DNA from: Microbulbifer hainanensis
Lineage (GTDB): Bacteria > Pseudomonadota > Gammaproteobacteria > Pseudomonadales > Cellvibrionaceae
DNA length: 37,116 nucleotides
Reading direction: 5' to 3'
Assembly: GCF_014904735.1 (NCBI RefSeq)
Contig: NZ_JACZCR010000041.1
Span: 1 to 37,116, forward strand
The notes below the pieces were generated by a model. That model searched no databases and had not been told where the DNA came from. It saw nothing but the letters and a program-made list of their open reading frames with translations. Of the stretch, positions 1 to 7,941 are shown piece by piece. Position 1 is the stretch's first letter, and every line of letters starts with the position of its first letter. The translations under genes and the position numbers were made by a program.

Positions 1-531
1 TCTGGGTATCCAGTGCCCAACCGACAATGCGTCGTGAATACAGATCCATCACCACCGCGAGATAGAGCCAGCGGTCTCTAACCCAGATGTAGGTAATGTC
101 ACTCGTCCAGCGTCGGTTAGGGCGATCCACCTGGAAGCAGCGCTTCAGCAGGTTGGCAGCCACGTTCACCTTACTCTCGACTGGCCGGCTATAACGGAAG
201 CCCTTACCGTTCCTCGCCCGGATATGCTCTTTATGCATGATTCCAGCGATATAGTTGGTAGAGCAAGGTATCCCTGCCTCCATCAGCTCACGGGCGATCC
301 TGGGAGCACCATAGCGGGCTTTGAAGCTCTCGAAGGTGTCCTTCACCCGCTCCGTAACCCACTTCCTACGGATCGCCTGAGGGCTTTCTTCTCGGCTGAT
401 CCAACGGTAATAGCCCGAAGCGGATACCTCCAGGCACCGACACATCAAGCGGATCGGGTACAACCCTACATGCTCGCGTATCAGTGCGTACTTTACTCTT
501 GGTGGTTCGCAAAGTACGCAGCTGCCTTTTT
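1..531 (-). CDS. IS3-family transposase OrfB (DDE catalytic domain), 3' end outside window
   Basis: Reading in the -1 frame from the slippery run gives KKGSCVLCEPPRVKYALIRE and then the HTH_21 region with SASGYYRW. The integrase core follows, with WTSDITYI holding the first catalytic Asp and AVVMDLYSRRIVGW the second. The final catalytic Glu lies beyond position 1. The frame is open to the window edge with no stops, so the transposase may be functional. It would be made as an OrfAB fusion by programmed -1 frameshifting, which is established for the IS3 family; the shift itself is inferred from the A6G motif. Confidence 0.9.
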
Positions 532-801
532 TAGAAACTCGACCTCCTGACGAGCCTCATGCAGTTCCTTCTTCAGACGGCGCACTTCAGCGCTCTCCTG
601 CTTGGAGTAATCGACCCCATCCAGGCTATTGAATTGCTTCTCTGAGAGCCGATTGAACTGTCGCCGCCAGTTGTAGATCTGCTGGGCACTGACACCAAGT
701 TCTCTAGCCACTGAAGCCGTGGTAGCCCCGGGCTTCTCCGCCCTCTTGACCGCTTCTCTGCGAAATTCTTCCGTATACGCCTGAGCTCTCTTCTTACCCA
801 T
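493..801 (-). CDS. IS3-family transposase OrfA (helix-turn-helix subunit)
   Basis: This 102-residue protein is the DNA-binding part of an IS3-type transposase. Residues 8-45 (TEEFRREAVKRAE through SAQQIYNWRRQF) form the HTH_Tnp_1 fold with the typical QIYNW recognition helix. Residues 72-95 (EVRRLKKELHEARQEVEFLKK) form the leucine-zipper-like coiled coil used for multimerisation. The start ATG (799-801) follows AGGTGT. Near the end the message reads CTAAAAAAGGC (about 525-534), where a -1 shift would join OrfA to OrfB to give the active OrfAB transposase. Length and motifs are normal for the family and no damage is seen. Confidence 0.93.
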   Translation of the reverse strand: MGKKRAQAYTEEFRREAVKRAEKPGATTASVARELGVSAQQIYNWRRQFNRLSEKQFNSLDGVDYSKQESAEVRRLKKELHEARQEVEFLKKAAAYFANHQE

Positions 802-870
802 GGTACACCTCCGTATTAGGCCGAAACCTAACTATACAGAGTGTCTACTAAACGTGGGTAAGTCTTGGGG

Positions 871-944
871 CTAACGCCGCCATCAGGGTCGAAGACCAGA
901 GCGAAGCGGCGGTTTTTTGGTCCCTTTGGCTGGCTTTGTTAGGC
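871..944 (-). repeat. attC site of the Mrr-like cassette
   Basis: Core sites CTAACGCC (left) and GTTAGGC (right) bound an imperfect palindrome (GCCGCC..., GGCGG). It lies at the 3' end of the minus-strand Mrr-like gene, whose stop is inside the right core, as expected for an integron cassette. The IS begins immediately to its left. Confidence 0.85.
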
Positions 945-1637
945 TTTCAATGTGACGGCTTCATATGAATTCAATTTTTCCTCAAGCTCAGATACTTGAG
1001 CATCAACTATCTCAACGATTTCCTTGGGTGATTCGAATTGTCTACCCCTTCTAAATAGAAAAAACGCTTGAATATCTTCACTTTCAAATGGATATACGCC
1101 ACGAAATGCCCGAGTTAATAGATCTGTACACAGATTAATCACTCTAGCTCCAGAGTAATTATGCTCACCTACATCAGGTCTTAGACCGTGCTCGATTCTA
1201 TCTTCTTTAGGAATATCCCAGTAGCGGTCGTTGCAGATGGCAATACGATCATAAAGATCTCTTAGCCTCATGGCATAGATACTTTCGCTTGCACTATCTC
1301 GTAGGTTCGCGAGTGAAGTAACCTGGATATTTGTAAGATTTGCAGCTTCAATTGCACCACTTTGAAAGCCAGACTCAGAAAGCAAAATACCTCTGTCAGC
1401 TCCTACATCAGACACTATTTCCCTAAGGCCTAGAACATGTAATTTATTCACTGGGTTTTTCCAGTGCTTACATTCGACCGCCCAAGTTATATCGAAGCCT
1501 ACATAATGCGACGTAACCAACACATCAACGTCATGCTTAGTTCGTGCGCCTTTCACAGTTACATCTGTAGATGCATTCAGCCCAATCGACCTGAAATACT
1601 CAGCTGCATCTTCTTGATACTGTTTCCAAGCTTTCAT
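939..1637 (-). CDS. Mrr-like restriction endonuclease-fold protein (cassette gene)
   Basis: This 232-residue protein has an N-terminal Mrr-type PD-(D/E)xK nuclease domain. Residues 6-20 (QYQEDAAEYFRSIG) match the family's opening helix. HDVDVLV near residue 35 supplies the catalytic Asp, and WAVECKHW near residue 53 supplies the ExK pair. The following segment with DRGILLSESGFQSGA is typical of Mrr_cat domains. The C-terminal half (about 130-232) has no recognisable domain. Family members cut DNA, often modified DNA, so a phage-restriction role is plausible but inferred. The ATG is 24 bases from the upstream attC core, leaving little space for a promoter. Base composition is clearly more AT-rich than the chromosomal genes from 6246 onward. 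Confidence 0.75.
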   Translation of the reverse strand: MKAWKQYQEDAAEYFRSIGLNASTDVTVKGARTKHDVDVLVTSHYVGFDITWAVECKHWKNPVNKLHVLGLREIVSDVGADRGILLSESGFQSGAIEAANLTNIQVTSLANLRDSASESIYAMRLRDLYDRIAICNDRYWDIPKEDRIEHGLRPDVGEHNYSGARVINLCTDLLTRAFRGVYPFESEDIQAFFLFRRGRQFESPKEIVEIVDAQVSELEEKLNSYEAVTLKA

Positions 1638-1660
1638 TAATGCGCCTTACTGTATGTGAA

Positions 1661-1774
1661 CCTAACGCCTTGCTTACCAGCCCAACGGAGCAGAGCAAGC
1701 TTGTGGTGAAGTTTGCGCAGCAAACCACAGGCTTGCGGCGCGTAGTTGGGTTCGAGTACAGCAAATTGTTAGGT
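1661..1774 (-). repeat. attC site of the RES-domain cassette
   Basis: CCTAACGCC at the left and TTGTTAGG at the right bound about 110 bases of imperfect palindrome, including paired GCAAGCTTGTGGTG / CACAGGCTTGC segments. It separates the Mrr-like and RES-domain genes. Confidence 0.88.
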
Positions 1775-1892
1775 GATTTTATATGCCGAAAGCAAGTTGT
1801 TATCCACAACGATATACCTACTATTAACGTAAAATAATCACGGATAATTAATTTCTTAGAGCCTTGGCAAATTTTGTCTATTTCGCCGCATA

Positions 1893-2969
1893 TTAATATG
1901 TGACTGGCCCAAAATGCCCCTGATATCCTACCTGAGTGAGAATTAATCGATTGAGACATTCCACATTCACCAACCCATTTTCCAGTGGGCGCCCGAACAA
2001 TGCGAAGTTTTCAATCGTGTATGCCTGAGCATATTTTTCACGCTCTGGATGATATCGACGTAAGGAAAGGCCATAGGTCGTCTCGAACGGATGCCCCCCT
2101 GTGCGAATTAAACTGAAAAATGAAGGGTAGATTACACCATCAAATCCAGCGTCCCTCGCAGCTACCGCAATCGCTCGACAAATTTCGTATGAATGAGACT
2201 TCGCGAGAAATAGCATATGGACTGTCATGTCCAGACTTTCGAATTCTGTGCATGTTTCTTCTAAAACATGGGTCAAATCTAAGAGGCGCAAATCACGGAG
2301 TGGCCCCAGGGTGGCCACGTAAATATCATCTTCCGCTGCGGCGCGGCATTCTTGGATGCAGACATCAATATCCTGTGACCCATACATGACTGGGAATCCG
2401 GTTGAATCTAAGCGACCTTTACCCGCGACGGCAATAGGTGGGCTGTCATATTCAAACGGATCATCTGGACGATTTGGACTGACACGAAGACGATAGAACC
2501 TCTCGTTTTTTGCGAGAGTTCTTTCTGGGTATTCATTAAGTATTCGGTCAATGATGTTCTGACGCGTCGTAACATCCTCTAAGGCTTTGAGAGGCTCGAC
2601 TTCGCCAATCATCCAAAGGCGGGGGCCATAATGGAAGAATCCAATCCTCGCAGCGTCTTCAATTAATTTGATGTCATTTTTAAGCCACGCTGAAGGCGAT
2701 ATATCGCTTTTGCCATAGCGATGTTCATTGAATTGTATAACTGGAGCTGCACCATATTGACATCGTATGGTTGTCCCGCTAACAAAGAATCTCCAAGCGA
2801 CACCTAAGATAAGCTTTTTCGTAAGCTTACGCCCTTTGAGGCTTCCACAGTTTGGGCATGGTTCTTGTAACTCCAGACCTCTCTTTAATGCATCAATTTT
2901 TAGCCCTTCGTCCTTGAAACAATCGGAACAGAGAATGGGCAAGTCATCATGCTCTATATCTTCAGTCAT
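1893..2969 (-). CDS. RES-domain protein with N-terminal zinc ribbon (cassette gene)
   Basis: This protein is about 358 residues. The first 50 residues hold two CxxC pairs (CSDC and CPNC) that look like a zinc ribbon. The second half matches the RES domain: RFYRLRVSP, the SPP...GKGRLDSTGFPVMYGS stretch, IQECR, LRLLDLT and AGFDGVIYPS follow the family order. RES proteins characterised in toxin-antitoxin pairs degrade NAD+; here no Xre-type antitoxin gene is adjacent. That and the extra N-terminal region fit a regulated toxin or defence effector (inference). The ATG at 2969 was chosen because GGA precedes it; an in-frame GTG at 2987 touches the attC core. A gap of about 120 bases separates its stop from attC and holds no convincing gene. 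Confidence 0.72.
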   Translation of the reverse strand: MTEDIEHDDLPILCSDCFKDEGLKIDALKRGLELQEPCPNCGSLKGRKLTKKLILGVAWRFFVSGTTIRCQYGAAPVIQFNEHRYGKSDISPSAWLKNDIKLIEDAARIGFFHYGPRLWMIGEVEPLKALEDVTTRQNIIDRILNEYPERTLAKNERFYRLRVSPNRPDDPFEYDSPPIAVAGKGRLDSTGFPVMYGSQDIDVCIQECRAAAEDDIYVATLGPLRDLRLLDLTHVLEETCTEFESLDMTVHMLFLAKSHSYEICRAIAVAARDAGFDGVIYPSFFSLIRTGGHPFETTYGLSLRRYHPEREKYAQAYTIENFALFGRPLENGLVNVECLNRLILTQVGYQGHFGPVTY

Positions 2970-2987
2970 GCTCAAATCCGTATTCAC

Positions 2988-3047
2988 CTAACGCCTCAAG
3001 CAGATGCGCCAGCTTCGCTGGCGTAGCGCTGGCTTGATTTGTTAGGC
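2988..3047 (-). repeat. attC site of the membrane-protein cassette
   Basis: A compact site of about 60 bases: CCTAACGCC left core, a near-perfect inner hairpin (GCGCCAGC / GCTGGCG) and TTTGTTAGGC right core. The upstream gene reads into it, so part of this site is also protein-coding. Confidence 0.92.
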
Positions 3048-4045
3048 TCTTCATCATTCTGGCGTGGCCTATTTGACTCTTCGATCTCGGCTTCCCAATC
3101 AGTTTTTTCTTCAGGGTAAAATTGACTTACGATTTCATCGTAAAGACCATCGACTTCACGTATGTATTCGCCGTCCGGGTTGTATAGCTCCAATACTTCT
3201 CTGCGAATTGCCCAAGACCCACCAGGATACCTACGAGCCTCAACCTTTAATTTTGCTTGAAGGTGATCCTCAACAATTTTGGTTGCGCCAAGGCGAACAC
3301 TCTCCTCATCATTTATATATCTTTCAGTCGTAACTTGCATAATTCCCAGTGTTTTAGCAAAACCAAAGTAGAAGAGTAAATTTTCTATCAGGCGGTATAA
3401 CTTGGGGCGATTGAAAGCCTCGACGATTAAAACCGCATAAATTAGAGCCTCCTGCCTCTTGGTCTCGGCAATTCCCTCTATTATCTCACCGTATAGATTC
3501 TCATAAGTTACATATCGGTCTTGGAGATAGTTCGCTTTGCGCGCTTTAGTTCTTTCATCCGAGAGCTTCACACTGTTAAAGGTATGATATGTGTAAGCGA
3601 CTATTGCCAGCCACACAGCACTGCCGAGTTCCTTTGCTGTAGGGAACAAAAACTCCTTATGTACTATTAGGGTATCGTATACGTAATATGACATTGGTAT
3701 AGACACAAGAACATAAGCAACCTGTGTTACCCAATTTAGCAGCTTCCCTCTACCGGTAGCCAAATTAAATACCAGCCGGAACACAAAGTAGTACACCACG
3801 ACAAAATATATATCGGTCACTATCCAGTCTTGCTGCAGCATGTAAGATATTGCAGACACGACAGTGATATAGGCAACCGGTGAAAAAGCTCGGTACAAGA
3901 AGTTAAAAGCGGGGGCTTCATCTGCTTTTGCCAAAACAGACATGCGAATATAGCCAGCATGAATTGAATGATTGCCAATCCAATTTAGGGCAAAGAACAA
4001 AAGAACAGCTAAGAAAAAGTGCGCAAAGATTAAATTCAATTCCAT
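2996..4045 (-). CDS. Polytopic membrane protein with cytoplasmic C-terminal domain (cassette gene)
   Basis: This 349-residue protein has about five hydrophobic segments in its first 165 residues (near 5-25, 52-70, 75-95, 105-127 and 143-157). A soluble domain of about 180 residues follows. In that domain the segments IVEAFNRPKLYRLIENLLF and KTLGIMQV recall the catalytic-Glu and G(I/L)MQ motifs of lysozyme-like transglycosylases, but the likeness is weak and I would not name an enzyme. The last 15 or so residues (NKSSQRYASEAGASA) are encoded by the attC site itself, so the tail is probably not functional. The ATG lies 17 bases from the upstream attC core. Function unknown; neighbouring cassettes suggest a defence or stress role (inference). 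Confidence 0.65.
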   Translation of the reverse strand: MELNLIFAHFFLAVLLFFALNWIGNHSIHAGYIRMSVLAKADEAPAFNFLYRAFSPVAYITVVSAISYMLQQDWIVTDIYFVVVYYFVFRLVFNLATGRGKLLNWVTQVAYVLVSIPMSYYVYDTLIVHKEFLFPTAKELGSAVWLAIVAYTYHTFNSVKLSDERTKARKANYLQDRYVTYENLYGEIIEGIAETKRQEALIYAVLIVEAFNRPKLYRLIENLLFYFGFAKTLGIMQVTTERYINDEESVRLGATKIVEDHLQAKLKVEARRYPGGSWAIRREVLELYNPDGEYIREVDGLYDEIVSQFYPEEKTDWEAEIEESNRPRQNDEEPNKSSQRYASEAGASA

Positions 4046-4059
4046 TCTCTCTAGTGAAG

Positions 4060-4150
4060 CCTAACGCCCCAGGCAGCCGAATTGCGGGCGTTTTAATGGC
4101 CTGTTTTTCAAGGCCATTGCCCGCAGTTTCGGCTGGCTTGGTTTGTTAAA
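4060..4150 (-). repeat. attC site of the DUF5677-like cassette
   Basis: CCTAACGCCC and GTTTGTTAAA cores flank a strong palindrome (AATTGCGGGC...GCCCGCAGTT, with an inner AATGGCCT / AGGCCATT hairpin). Confidence 0.9.
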
Positions 4151-4154
4151 TGAT

Positions 4155-4847
4155 TTACTTCCCGGCTTCAAGTGTTTCATCATTTGTTTCGATCCATGCT
4201 TCCAGCTTATCAAATAAATCTGTCCATTCGTTATCGTATTCATCAAAGAAGGTATCGACGCATAACTCCACTGCCTTTAGATGTTTATCCTTATACATAA
4301 AGGACCATCTATTTGAAAACTGAGAGATATACTTCTCTTCATCTAGTGTTGAATACCCTATGCTTATCCCCTCGTAATTAGGGTGGGCGCTTTCGGATAA
4401 AGCAGCGTAAAGGTCTTTAATGCCGGGATAACGTTTGTTGCAACTCTCAATGACTGTAATGATATTTATTGATTGATGGTCCGTTGATCCATCGCGAGAC
4501 CCAAGCAGTAATTTAGATGTTTTATCTGAAAAATCGTGAAAGTTCAGTTTGGCATGTAAAACTTTTTTGGTTAATTGATTTAAATAAATTAAGACTGCCA
4601 CCGTTTCGAACGCAGATCTTAACAAAATTCGCGCGCCCAATAAGTTATTCGAGTTATACAACATAAGCGATTGTTCTAACAGATCTTGAGTCCGCCACGC
4701 AGTTGACTCTCTTAAGGCATAGCTTCTAAGAGGTGCTTTCCACTTATGTGCCGTAGGATTTCTTGTATATAAACCCGCAGCATCAAGAGAGGGAACCAAA
4801 CATTGGCTCCACGCTTTAATCTTATCTTCAATGTTCGGCATATTCAT
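4155..4847 (-). CDS. DUF5677/HEPN-like helical protein (cassette gene)
   Basis: This 230-residue protein is predicted mostly helical and soluble. The central part (about 60-95) reads LLEQSLMLYNSNNLLGARIL followed by RSAFETVAVLIYL, and about 155 has LSESAHPNYEG. Together these resemble DUF5677-type proteins, in which a paired-helix HEPN-like core carries an S(A)H motif. HEPN-related folds are frequent in RNA-targeting toxins and defence proteins, but no catalytic R-x4-6-H is obvious, so activity is not claimed. The start ATG is next to the attC core; a second ATG two codons later is possible. The stop lies a few bases before the following attC. Confidence 0.5.
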   Translation of the reverse strand: MNMPNIEDKIKAWSQCLVPSLDAAGLYTRNPTAHKWKAPLRSYALRESTAWRTQDLLEQSLMLYNSNNLLGARILLRSAFETVAVLIYLNQLTKKVLHAKLNFHDFSDKTSKLLLGSRDGSTDHQSINIITVIESCNKRYPGIKDLYAALSESAHPNYEGISIGYSTLDEEKYISQFSNRWSFMYKDKHLKAVELCVDTFFDEYDNEWTDLFDKLEAWIETNDETLEAGK

Positions 4848-4928
4848 TTAACGCCCGCAGCACGCGCGGCTTTGTAGTGAAGGCGCAGCCGTAACGGAAA
4901 AGCCGTCGCTGTGGTTGCGATTGTTAGC
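4848..4928 (-). repeat. attC site of the HEPN-like cassette
   Basis: TTTAACGCCC and TTGTTAGC cores flank GCGCGGCTTT...AAAAGCCG arms. The stop of the next gene overlaps the right core. Confidence 0.88.
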
Positions 4929-5424
4929 TGATTGTGGTAAAGGGCTTACTATAGGCCTTGAATATAGCTTCGGCGTCGTCATTGATTTTTGGCCACCTCA
5001 CCCTTGTTCCTTCATCGCCCCTTAACGAGCAGGGGTACCGACCACTCCAAGTGGATGCGTCGGAAAGCAACGAGAGAGAAAGCTCATACTCTTTGACTAG
5101 ATCAGCATCGACCATGCTCGCCAGCTTCACTAGGTCATGTGTCTTGAGCTCAGGAGGAAAGCTCGCAACTGTCTCCCAGCTTTCTTTATGAGGAGGCCCA
5201 AATTTCTCTAGCGTCCAAATTGCTTTAAACAGATTCTCTAGTGAGAAACCATACAGCATGGTTGCCACGTTCTCTAAGTCAGACTTCTCAAGAACGTCGA
5301 TTAATACATCTGCTCGCTCTCTCGTTGACCTTGCTGCCGCAAGCAGAGACCTTGAATGCTTAAACCACTCAAGCGGATTGCAGACCCGCTCTGCAAACAT
5401 CTCTTCAATTATATCTCTCTCCAT
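4924..5424 (-). CDS. HEPN-like domain protein (cassette gene)
   Basis: This 166-residue helical protein begins with a helix containing WFKHSRSLLAAARSTRERAD, followed by VATMLYGFSLENLFKAIWTL near residues 52-72 and KTHDLVKLASMV near 95. This order (a helix with Trp, then a long helix with FSLENLFKAIW, then H-x-L) is the pattern of HEPN-type nucleotide or RNA binding helical bundles. Some such proteins act as RNases or partners of nucleotidyltransferases; no partner is present. The start ATG is about 20 bases from the upstream attC. It may be a stand-alone or orphan toxin-like gene (inference). Confidence 0.5.
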   Translation of the reverse strand: MERDIIEEMFAERVCNPLEWFKHSRSLLAAARSTRERADVLIDVLEKSDLENVATMLYGFSLENLFKAIWTLEKFGPPHKESWETVASFPPELKTHDLVKLASMVDADLVKEYELSLSLLSDASTWSGRYPCSLRGDEGTRVRWPKINDDAEAIFKAYSKPFTTIS

Positions 5425-5443
5425 GCTCTTGCTCGATTAGAAA

Positions 5444-5563
5444 GCTAACGCCCAGCGCAGGCGCAGCCAGCGCGGAGCGCATTTTGTGTTAATGTTTGAG
5501 CGTCAGCGAGCAACACAAAAGGTGCGTAGCGTTGGCTGTCGCTCTGCCGCTGCTTGTTAAGGT
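5444..5563 (-). repeat. attC site of the lipoprotein cassette
   Basis: A long site of about 120 bases: GCTAACGCCC and CTTGTTAAGG cores, with GCGCAGCCAGCG / CGTTGGCTGTCGC and TTTTGTGTT / AACACAAAA arms. Confidence 0.9.
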
Positions 5564-5564
5564 G

Positions 5565-5867
5565 CTACTCTCTACGACCCTTACGTGCCTCTAGATATTT
5601 TAAGAAAACTGCATCTAAAACAACTTGAACTTGCTCGCTATCTCTCTCGTGATAACTGATTGTTCCGTCAGGGTTTGTACGGTACTCAATATTGTTACTT
5701 TTTAGAGCCTCTTCAAACTGAGCCATTAGCTCATCTCCGCCAAGACGAAAGGTGTTTCCAAACTCAATCTGATCTGCCGGTTTTTGAAGATTAACTTCAT
5801 TTGGTTCTTCGCTATAGCATCCAGCAAGAATGCAGATAGATAGAAAAATTGTTGGAACTCGCTTCAT
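5565..5867 (-). CDS. Small lipoprotein (first cassette of array 1)
   Basis: This 100-residue protein has a short charged N-terminus, a hydrophobic stretch (IFLSICI) and the lipobox LAGC at residues 14-17, so lipidation at Cys17 and membrane anchoring are expected. The mature part is hydrophilic and contains no family I recognise; a YRTNPDGTISY segment may be a beta-hairpin. It is the cassette nearest to the attI-like core (5868-5899) and would therefore be the most recently inserted or best expressed of array 1 if that site is real. Function unknown. Confidence 0.6.
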   Translation of the reverse strand: MKRVPTIFLSICILAGCYSEEPNEVNLQKPADQIEFGNTFRLGGDELMAQFEEALKSNNIEYRTNPDGTISYHERDSEQVQVVLDAVFLKYLEARKGRRE

Positions 5868-5899
5868 GGAACCTTAACAGTTATATCGTGGTCGCAACG
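5868..5899 (-). other. Possible attI-like core at the head of array 1
   Basis: On the minus strand ATATAAC, one base, then GTTAAGG lie directly before the first cassette gene's ATG. An attI site has two inverted simple cores of form RYYYAAC / GTTRRRY, and the position matches where attI should be. The cores are imperfect and no integrase gene follows to the right, so this could be a relic or chance. A related copy (21 of 25 bases, 5875-5899 against 25381-25405) occurs downstream. Confidence 0.3.
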
Positions 5900-6197
5900 A
5901 CCAATATCCCACATCCCATTTCTCAGTTGAGACAATTTGACCAAGAGTGCGCTGCAACGCCCACAGCGTCAAGCTTGCAGGTTAGGTGGTACGTTGGTGC
6001 GGAATAGAATAAGCGGTCGCCGCGCCTCATATCCGCATTTTCGCGGAGCACCATAAGGCTTTATTTTATATGGGATTTCTCACTGAATTTGGCAGTAGGG
6101 CCGTATATCGGTCGCGATGATCATTTTGCCAGGCAGTAGACAGGTGAAAATAAACTGGATAGGTGAAAACTTGAACGGTGAGTGAAGGGGAGGGAGT
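5900..6197. other. Stretch without a recognisable gene between array 1 and ahpF
   Basis: About 300 bases separate the array head from the ahpF terminator. I find no convincing reading frame and no fragment of an integron integrase. A CAACGCC...GTTAGGT pair at 5954-5990 recalls attC cores but is too short and does not fold as one. Confidence 0.5.
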
Positions 6198-6229
6198 AAA
6201 AGCGGCCGGAATTGCTCCTGCCGCCTTTA
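6198..6229 (-). terminator. Likely intrinsic terminator of ahpF
   Basis: On the minus strand AAAGGCGGC pairs with GCCGCTTT with one bulged base, followed by TTTTACT. It starts about 17 bases after the ahpF stop codon. Confidence 0.6.
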
Positions 6230-6245
6230 TATTGTGTGCAGTGGA

Positions 6246-7847
6246 TTATGCGCTGGCGGCCAACGCCTCTGGGGCAGGCTTCTCCTGTCCAGCCTCCTCG
6301 CTGACGGACGAACGTATCAGGTAGTCGAAGGCCCCCAGCGCCGCAGTAGCCCCCGCCCCCATTGAGATCACAATCTGCTTGTAGGGCACAGTAGTCGCAT
6401 CGCCGGCGGCGTAGACGCCTTCCATCGAGGTGGCGCCGCGGCTGTCGATGGCGATTTCGCCCACGCGGTTCAGCTCCAGCTCGCTTTCTTGCAGGAACTC
6501 GGTGTTGGGCACCAGGCCGATCTGCACGAACACGCCGGCCAGTTCCAGCTGTTTGCTGTCGCCGCTCGCGCGGTCGGTGTAGGTGAGGCCGTTCACCTTG
6601 TTGCCGTCGCCGAGGATTTCCGTGGTCTGCGCGTTGGTGATGATGTCGATATTGTCCATCGAGCGCGCCTTGCGCACCAGCACTTCGTCGGCGCGCAGGG
6701 TGTCGGCGAATTCCAGCACGGTGACGTGCTTGACGATGCCGGCCAGGTCGATGGCGGCTTCGATGCCGGAGTTACCGCCGCCGATTACCGCCACGTGCTT
6801 GCCCTTGAAGAAGGGACCGTCGCAGTGCGGGCAGTAGGCCACGCCGCGGGTTTTGTACTCGGCTTCGCCGGGTACGCCCAGTTCGCGCCAGCGCGCGCCG
6901 GTGGCGAGGATCACCGCGCGGCTTGATAGCGTAGCACCGCTCTGCAGTTCCAGCTCCAGCAGGCCGTTGCGGTTCAGGCTGGCGGCGCGCTGCTCGGTGA
7001 TGATGTCCACGCCGTATTCCTTCACGTGCTGCTCCAGGCTGGCGGCGAGTTTCGGGCCCTCGGTGTAGGGCATCGAAATAAAGTTCTCGATACCGACGGT
7101 ATCCATCACCTGGCCGCCGAAACGCTCGGCCACCAGGCCGGTGCGGATGCCTTTGCGCGCTGCGTAGATGGCCGCGGCGGCGCCGGCGGGGCCGCCGCCG
7201 ACCACGAGTACATCGTAGGGCTCTTTCTCGCTCAGCGCGGCGGCCTTGCGTTCGGCGGCGCCGGTATCCAGCTTGCCGACAATCTCTTCAAGGCTCATGC
7301 GGCCCTGGCCGAAGTGCTCGCCGTTCAGGTACACGGCGGGCACTGCCATCACGTTGCGCTGTTCCACTTCCTCCTGGAACAGGGCGCCGTCGATCATCTC
7401 GTGGGTGATGTTCGGGTTCAGTGTCGCCATCAGGTTCAGCGCCTGGACCACGTCCGGGCAGTTCTGGCACGACAGCGAAATATAGGTTTCAAAGTGGAAC
7501 TCGCCCTTTAGGTTGCGCACCTGGTCGAGCAGTTGCGGGTCGGCCTTGGACGGGTGGCCGCCGGCCTGGAGCAGGGCGAGTACCAGGGAGGTGAATTCGT
7601 GGCCGAGCGGAATACCGGCGAAGCTGACCCGCGGCTCGTCACCCTGGCGGGCGATGGCCATGCTGGGCGTGCGCTTGGCGCTGCCGCTGTGGGTTTCAAT
7701 CTTGCTGGACAGGCCGGCGATTTCATCGGCCAGGCTTTCCAGCTCGGTAGATTTGGGGCTGTTGTCTCCGGACACACGAATCTCGATCGGTTCGACGATA
7801 TTCTGCAAGTAGGTGTCCAACTGCTGTTTCAGGTTTGCGTCCAACAT
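6246..7847 (-). CDS. ahpF: Alkyl hydroperoxide reductase subunit F
   Basis: AhpF is the NADH-dependent flavoprotein that re-reduces AhpC in the cytoplasm. The chosen ATG (7847) gives 533 residues, close to the family's 520-530. Domain order is normal: two N-terminal thioredoxin-like folds with the CQNC redox pair near residue 130, an FAD-binding [10 protein letters not shown] motif near 215, the CPHC active-site disulfide followed by DGPFFKGK near 345, an NAD-binding [10 protein letters not shown] motif and the C-terminal [16 protein letters not shown] segment. The gene lies downstream of ahpC in the same direction, but the 283-base gap contains an intrinsic terminator and a long palindrome. 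Its level is therefore probably lower than ahpC, or set by its own promoter. Confidence 0.96.
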   Translation of the reverse strand: MLDANLKQQLDTYLQNIVEPIEIRVSGDNSPKSTELESLADEIAGLSSKIETHSGSAKRTPSMAIARQGDEPRVSFAGIPLGHEFTSLVLALLQAGGHPSKADPQLLDQVRNLKGEFHFETYISLSCQNCPDVVQALNLMATLNPNITHEMIDGALFQEEVEQRNVMAVPAVYLNGEHFGQGRMSLEEIVGKLDTGAAERKAAALSEKEPYDVLVVGGGPAGAAAAIYAARKGIRTGLVAERFGGQVMDTVGIENFISMPYTEGPKLAASLEQHVKEYGVDIITEQRAASLNRNGLLELELQSGATLSSRAVILATGARWRELGVPGEAEYKTRGVAYCPHCDGPFFKGKHVAVIGGGNSGIEAAIDLAGIVKHVTVLEFADTLRADEVLVRKARSMDNIDIITNAQTTEILGDGNKVNGLTYTDRASGDSKQLELAGVFVQIGLVPNTEFLQESELELNRVGEIAIDSRGATSMEGVYAAGDATTVPYKQIVISMGAGATAALGAFDYLIRSSVSEEAGQEKPAPEALAASA

Positions 7848-7874
7848 CGGTGTGTCCTGTTCAGTTCGTGCGTT

Positions 7875-7899
7875 AAAAAAGGCCCACCCGCAGGTGGGC
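7875..7899 (-). terminator. Intrinsic terminator between ahpC and ahpF
   Basis: On the minus strand GCCCACC, loop TGCG, GGTGGGC are followed by CTTTTTTAA. This is a textbook Rho-independent signal placed about 28 bases before the ahpF start. It should end most ahpC transcripts and let a fraction read into ahpF. Confidence 0.85.
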
Positions 7900-7941
7900 A
7901 CAAATGAGATGGGGGTCCCGTTGAGAAGAGGGGCGGGCGTT

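Larger units (their letters stand above)
1..867 (-). mobile_element. IS3-family insertion sequence, partial (cut by window start)
   Basis: Two overlapping minus-strand frames, orfA and orfB, are joined by an A6G slippery run (526-532), the usual IS3 arrangement. The terminal sequence on the right is near 845-867, where the minus strand reads TTACCCACGTTTAGTAGAC before the orfA leader. The other end lies outside the window. The element directly abuts the attC beginning at 871, so it entered at or next to a cassette junction and probably displaced or interrupted the next cassette of array 1. The exact inverted-repeat boundary cannot be fixed because only one end is visible. Confidence 0.85.

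Noticed and set aside
1600..1959. Open frames on both strands around the attC between the Mrr-like and RES genes
   Set aside because: They run across the attC palindrome and overlap real genes, with no ribosome site or family features.
5954..5990. CAACGCC...GTTAGGT pair resembling attC cores
   Set aside because: Only about 35 bases apart and the inner sequence does not form paired arms; not counted as attC.
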